From: Juglans regia
Taxonomy: Eukaryota; Streptophyta; Magnoliopsida; Fagales; Juglandaceae
Length of the DNA stretch: 64,000 nucleotides
NCBI RefSeq assembly: GCF_001411555.2
Contig: NC_049908.1
Coordinates: forward strand, 28,124,724 to 28,188,723
Reading direction: 5' to 3'
Part shown: positions 59,946 through 64,000 of the stretch, one piece after another
Position numbering within the stretch: position 1 is the first letter of the stretch
Layout: every line of letters begins with the position of its first letter
Notes under the pieces: generated by a model
Seen by the model: the letters and a program-made list of their open reading frames with translations, nothing else
The model's database searches: none
What the model was told of the DNA's origin: nothing
Position numbers and translations under genes: made by a program

Positions 59946-62220
59946 AATAATGAAATTGATCTACCCGTTAAAATTTGAAAAACTCTTTATACAACAGACC
60001 CATGCAACCGACGGGTAGACGCCACATCAGGCACGTTTCATTTAACGTTTTCAGCAGGCTGGGAGATGAAAATCACACCGATTCATTTAAATTCAAAACA
60101 CATCGTTTTAACTCTTCTTCTTCTCCTTCTCCCTTCTCCTTCAGCTTTTTCCTACTCGAAAAATTTTATGTCATGCTTCCCCTTGTCCCTAATAACCATA
60201 ACCATCGACGTCCCTCCTTCCCTAACCCAGCAACCTCTGTTAATGCTAACCCTAAGACCCATCTTAATTTCACACACCAAAACAAAACCTTAGTTTCGAT
60301 TTTGATTTCCAACTCCATTTCAATTACTCATTATCCACTTCGATTTCGATTTCCTAGTTTCGAATATATACGTCTGAGACACATTGAGACATCGAGTCTT
60401 GAGGACAGAAGCACTGAGATAACTCCCAATTTCATTCCTTGCATACATATTCCAATTTTATTTTTCAAGAATGTCCCACTTGCTATTTGATATAGAGACT
60501 ACCTATTTATTTGTTCTATTTCATTTTCCTGGTTTTTGGGGAGGGAAAAGTAGTGTAGGATGGATTGGGTTTTTGTTGAATTTTTTTTTTTTTTTTTGTT
60601 CCTTTGAAAAGGGTGTTGGCGAATGGACCTCTTATTGATTATTTTGAATACAAGGAGAGTGGTGGTTAGGTTCCTCCTAGTGGCTCTATTGGCTAGGAGT
60701 TGAGGCTATTCCATCTGTGTCTTTCTAATGCAATAAATTGAATTACATCAATTTATAGTTTGAGATTCTAAAGTCCCAAGAATCTTTTATATCTTTGTAT
60801 ACTAATGATGACAATTTGCTATTGTGATTTGCTTCTTGGATTCCTAATTTGTTGGAACTGGTAGTATTGATTAGTTTTTAGACAATTTTTATTTGGCTGA
60901 GATGGTCTTTGATGGACAAACTTCCCAAGTTTTTATTTGGTTGATGTGGTCTGTGATTGTGAAAGTGCTATATGCATGGGTTGTAGACACAGACATATGA
61001 ATGGTTTCAAATGAAAAATTATGTGAATCCTTCTTTCTGCATTTTGTGTATTGTTTTGTTTCGTTTAGTTTTGTTTCAAATGAACTTGAAAAACTATGTG
61101 AATCCTTCTTTCAAATGAAAAACTAGTTATTACAGATTCCATGGAATAGCATTTCTGATCCCAAGGCTCCAACACCATTAGCTTTCAATCAAGTTTACCC
61201 CCACCAAAGTCTTACGACTCTTATCAACCACCAAACACTCCTAGATTATAATTTATAAATAGCTGAGGAAAAAGGAATTATAAATTCTAAGTAATTGCAA
61301 CATAAAAATAAAATATCAACATCCATCACAAAGGATGCACTGCTTGTTCTAAGACAATTTGTAGTCAAAAGTGTAGTGTCTCAAGGCATGGGGGTTGAGA
61401 GGGCTTTAGATCAGTTGCCCACCCAGAAACTCCAATAATATAAGCTGAAGTTTGGCAAGTGACATGTAGGTAAAATCATGTTGGGTCTGCAGATTTGAAC
61501 ACCCTCAAGTTCCTTGCTATTATAATTCCAATAGGCATCAAAATACCCCAACTCACTAGTTTAGCACTCCATGAATCTGAAATTTCATTCCAACAACAGT
61601 AAAACAAAAGTTATGAGCATCTCAAAGCCTTGAATTCAAGCATAATGTGAAATAGAAATACATATGGCCATTTATTACCAAACTGTTAAGAGACTAGAAA
61701 GGAAACATATCTGTGTCAAAGCAAGGAGAGGAAAGAGAGCAATTTGATGAAATAGGACTTTCGATTTGGTGTTGCAGAGCAACCCAAACAGGTCTGTACA
61801 TGATAGATATCAAGATTTCCTATCTTCTAGAATCGTATACGATTGCATAGAATTATAGGTCCCACATACTGAATCAAAACAGAAAAAGCTGTGAGGAAGA
61901 AAACTAAACTCAACAAATAAAACCCAATTTATATAAAAACCTGAGCAAAAAGATTTAAAAGAATAAAGAAGAACAAGGAGCAAAGTTTCTCATACTCACA
62001 TTTTTGTCTCTGGATCTTGAGCTCCCCCCCTTCGGTTGTCGTTGCAATCAGCCCCGGCAGAAGATTCAAGGTTCCCATGGCATTAGTATGGCAGCAGCAA
62101 AAGAATGTCAGGAAGATATTGAACACATAACTCAAAACAATTCTTAAAAAAATAAAAGAAATGTTATATCTGAAAGCTGATCTTGTACCATCAGCAATAA
62201 CGTTTATTTTGTTAAATAGA
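59946..62220. other. Unassigned intergenic region
   Basis: No confident gene. A 171-codon plus frame (59975-60490) is Ser/Pro/Asn-rich and lacks motifs. A minus-strand open stretch (62135-61929) contains MGTLNLLPGLIATTTEGG and a donor-like site, possibly an exon of an unrecognised gene. A repeated AAATGAAAAACTATGTGAATCCTTC-like phrase (quoted in part) lies at about 61008-61120. Confidence 0.35.
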
Positions 62221-62416
62221 ATTAGTTTGAATGTTGTGGTATTTTCATCTGGATTGAATTTGACTTAATAGCTCAACTTCCTTCATTTCTATTTGCAGGT
62301 AAGGGCACACAAGTTTGAATTAGTTTGAATGTTGTGGTATTTTCATCTGGATTGAATTTGACTTAATAGCTCAACTTCCTTCATTTCTATTTGCAGGTAA
62401 GGGCACACAAGTTTGA
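62221..62416 (+). repeat. Perfect 98-bp tandem duplication
   Basis: 62221-62318 is repeated exactly at 62319-62416 (ATTAGTTTGAATGTTGTGGT... to ...CACACAAGTTTGA). Each copy includes CTATTTGCAGGTAAGG, an acceptor-like site. No mismatches seen, so it is recent or under gene conversion. Confidence 0.93.
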
Positions 62417-62540
62417 TTTTGTGAAACAAGTCCCGATATGTAGATGCAATCATAAAGCCACACTCAAAAAATCTAGTACACTAAAAAATCTTGGACGATA
62501 CTTCTTTGGGTGTCCAAAATATAATATAGAGGTGAATTGA
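62412..62540 (+). pseudogene. GRF-type zinc-finger fragment
   Basis: Open on plus from the end of the duplication to TGA at about 62538-62540. Reads VPICRCNHKATLKKSSTLKN then LGRYFFGCPKYN. The C-x-C...S-T...N-x-GRYFF-x-CP pattern is the zf-GRF domain found in topoisomerase 3-type, NEIL/APE-type and many plant unknown or transposon-linked proteins. The last metal ligand and what follows are lost. An acceptor-like CTATTTGCAG lies upstream. Probably a stray exon or pseudogene. Confidence 0.65.
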
Positions 62541-62883
62541 CTCTGTGACATAGTCACATATACATGTTGAAATGAAAATTGTTCACATCTGATAGGATCT
62601 GGTTTATATGTAATATTAACAGGGATTACCATACCATAAGTACTTCAAATTGGTTGAGAATAATTATATTATATAATACAATAGACTATAGGGATATAAG
62701 ATTTTAAAATTTAATATTATATTAATTAGTAATTTATCATATAATACAAAATTATTTTATATATAATTATATATTATATATATAAATTATATACAATATA
62801 AAAAATTATAATATATATGAACTGGTCCTGTTCAGTCCGATCTGATTTAAAAAAAAAAAAATCGAAATGGAACAAATTTTGAC

Positions 62884-63555
62884 TAGGGGTGTAACCGGTC
62901 CGGTTTTGAATAAAATCTAGGACCGAACCGGTATATACCGGTTTTGTATTTTTCAAAATCGATTACGCACCGGTTACCCTCCTAAACCGATACTTCTGGT
63001 TTTACTGATTTCCGGTCCGGTTCGGTCCAGTTTTCAGATTTTTTTTAAATGTAAGTTTCACAATTTGTCATTAAAAATTTTTTTATAAAAAAAAAAAAAT
63101 TGATTTAAAAAAAACTGTTTTATGCTTTTATTAATATATTAGACTATATAATAGTATTAATATTAGACTATTGGTATAATTATAAGTTATATATTAGTAT
63201 CAGTTATAAACTTTTAGTGATTTAGTATTAACATTTTATGTAATAATTTATAAATTATAATAAGAAATTATTTCATATATGAATATATATATTATATATA
63301 AAATTTCACATAAAAATTTATAATTATACATTATATATAAAACTTATATATATTAATATTTAATATATATAAAATATTTTGTATAAAATTTATATATAAA
63401 AATATTATTTTTTATTTTTTTTAATCAACGGGTCCAGTTCGGTCCAGTCCGGTCTAAAAAATTCCAGAATCGGCCAGTTTTTACATTTTAAAAACCGGAC
63501 CGGTTCAAAACCAGTCCGGTTCGGACCGGTTTTTCGATTTGAGTTTACACCCCTA
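62884..63555. mobile_element. 672-bp non-autonomous hAT-type element
   Basis: Perfect 11-bp inverted ends TAGGGGTGTAA, and a perfect 8-bp duplication ATTTTGAC outside (62876-62883 and 63556-63563). Subterminal arrays of ACCGGTCCGG / GGTTCGGTCC occur at both ends. The AT-rich interior (63060-63420) matches, in reverse, the left interior of the 24.69-34.69-kb element. Same family, smaller derivative. Confidence 0.92.
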
Positions 63556-63563
63556 ATTTTGAC

Positions 63564-64000
63564 TAGTTTTAAGAAAAATAAAACCGGTACCAAACCAAAC
63601 AAAATTTGATACCGAACCCAACCTACCAGTTCGGTTCGGTCCGGTCTGATTCAGTTTATTGATTCACCGATTTTTTTTTACATCTCTAACTAGCGTTGAA
63701 AGAGGATAACCATTTTGAATTGTAATTGATTGGATTCTTTTTTGTCGGATAATTGCTTAAATGAGATTGATGTGACTTTGGTTCTAATGGAGGTAGTTGT
63801 TTCTTTAGGTGTGAGGGTTTTTACTTTGAAAAAATCTAGAGAGAAGTCACTGTAGTGGGAGCAGCCGTTGCATATCCTATATGGCATAAGTAAAATGACG
63901 AAAAACACCCTACAACATTCATCTCTCAAATTCAAAATTATTATAGATTGAGAGAGTGATGAGAGAGAGAGGGGATATGAGAGAGAGAGAGAGAGAGAGG
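63564..64000. other. Intergenic; degenerate ACCGGT-type motifs and a GA microsatellite
   Basis: 63580-63660 has further CAGTTCGGTTCGGTCCGGTC motifs outside the intact element, possibly a decayed relative. 63944-64000 is GAGAGA-rich and may be a leader of a gene beyond the window. The 81-codon minus frame at 63690-63935 is unrecognised. Confidence 0.4.

Noticed and set aside
59975..60490. 171-codon plus frame
   Set aside because: Low-complexity Ser/Pro/Asn composition, no domain, and an overlapping frame of similar quality; insufficient support.

Overview
The window is nuclear DNA of a flowering plant, most likely a woody eudicot. The evidence is spliced plant genes with GT-AG introns, a polyubiquitin gene with a leader intron, an AIF-type helix-loop-helix gene, and plant Ty1/copia, TRIM, LINE, SINE, hAT, Tourist-like and caulimovirid-derived repeats. 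A Fagales/Juglandaceae-like genome is only my impression from the abundant GATGAGATGAG/GTTTGGATA miniature elements. There is no prokaryotic or organellar character.

Four host genes look intact. (1) An intronless AIF-like atypical bHLH regulator lies at 8105-8689 (-). (2) A six-exon gene for a plant 'TRF-like' family protein of 502 aa lies at 21075-23796 (-). (3) A six-coding-exon gene for an INO80-complex subunit B/Ies2-like protein (PAPA-1 plus HIT zinc finger, 583 aa) lies at 48540-54852 (+); a LINE sits in its first coding intron. (4) A hexameric polyubiquitin gene lies at 58167-59543 (+), with TATA box, 5' exon and a 1.5-kb leader intron. Broken genes are a small membrane protein (938-1680, -), a PPR 5' fragment fused to a copy of the TRF-like gene's tail (17427-18020, -), a kelch-repeat gene (41911-46445, +), a frameshifted small secreted protein (38736-39073, +) and a GRF zinc-finger fragment (62412-62540, +).

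The rest is mostly mobile DNA with readable insertion histories. 1-8 kb: intergenic, with a foldback MITE family (B) and a 470-bp hAT derivative nested inside one copy. 9-13 kb: a cluster of Tourist-like MITEs (A). 13.8-18 kb: a SINE with a perfect 15-bp target duplication, then a copia fragment carrying an intact gag-protease-integrase ORF but no reverse transcriptase, inserted into a duplicate of the TRF-like gene's 3' end. 19-20.5 kb: a hAT derivative built of TCCGAC motifs, and a tandem repeat. 24.69-34.69 kb: one hAT-type element with an 11-bp terminal repeat and a perfect 8-bp target duplication, holding an AT-rich minisatellite and a decayed, near full-length endogenous caulimovirid (about 26.2-33.4 kb). 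35-37.1 kb: a decayed hAT transposase followed by a three-LTR TRIM tandem. 40.5-41.2 and 62.88-63.56 kb: more hAT-like elements.

The most interesting pattern is a set of hAT-type families with near-identical TAGGGGTG-like ends, each with its own GC-rich subterminal oligomer array. The best single object is the caulimovirid nested in a hAT element. Junctions were read by eye, and family names rest on recalled motifs, not on searches.
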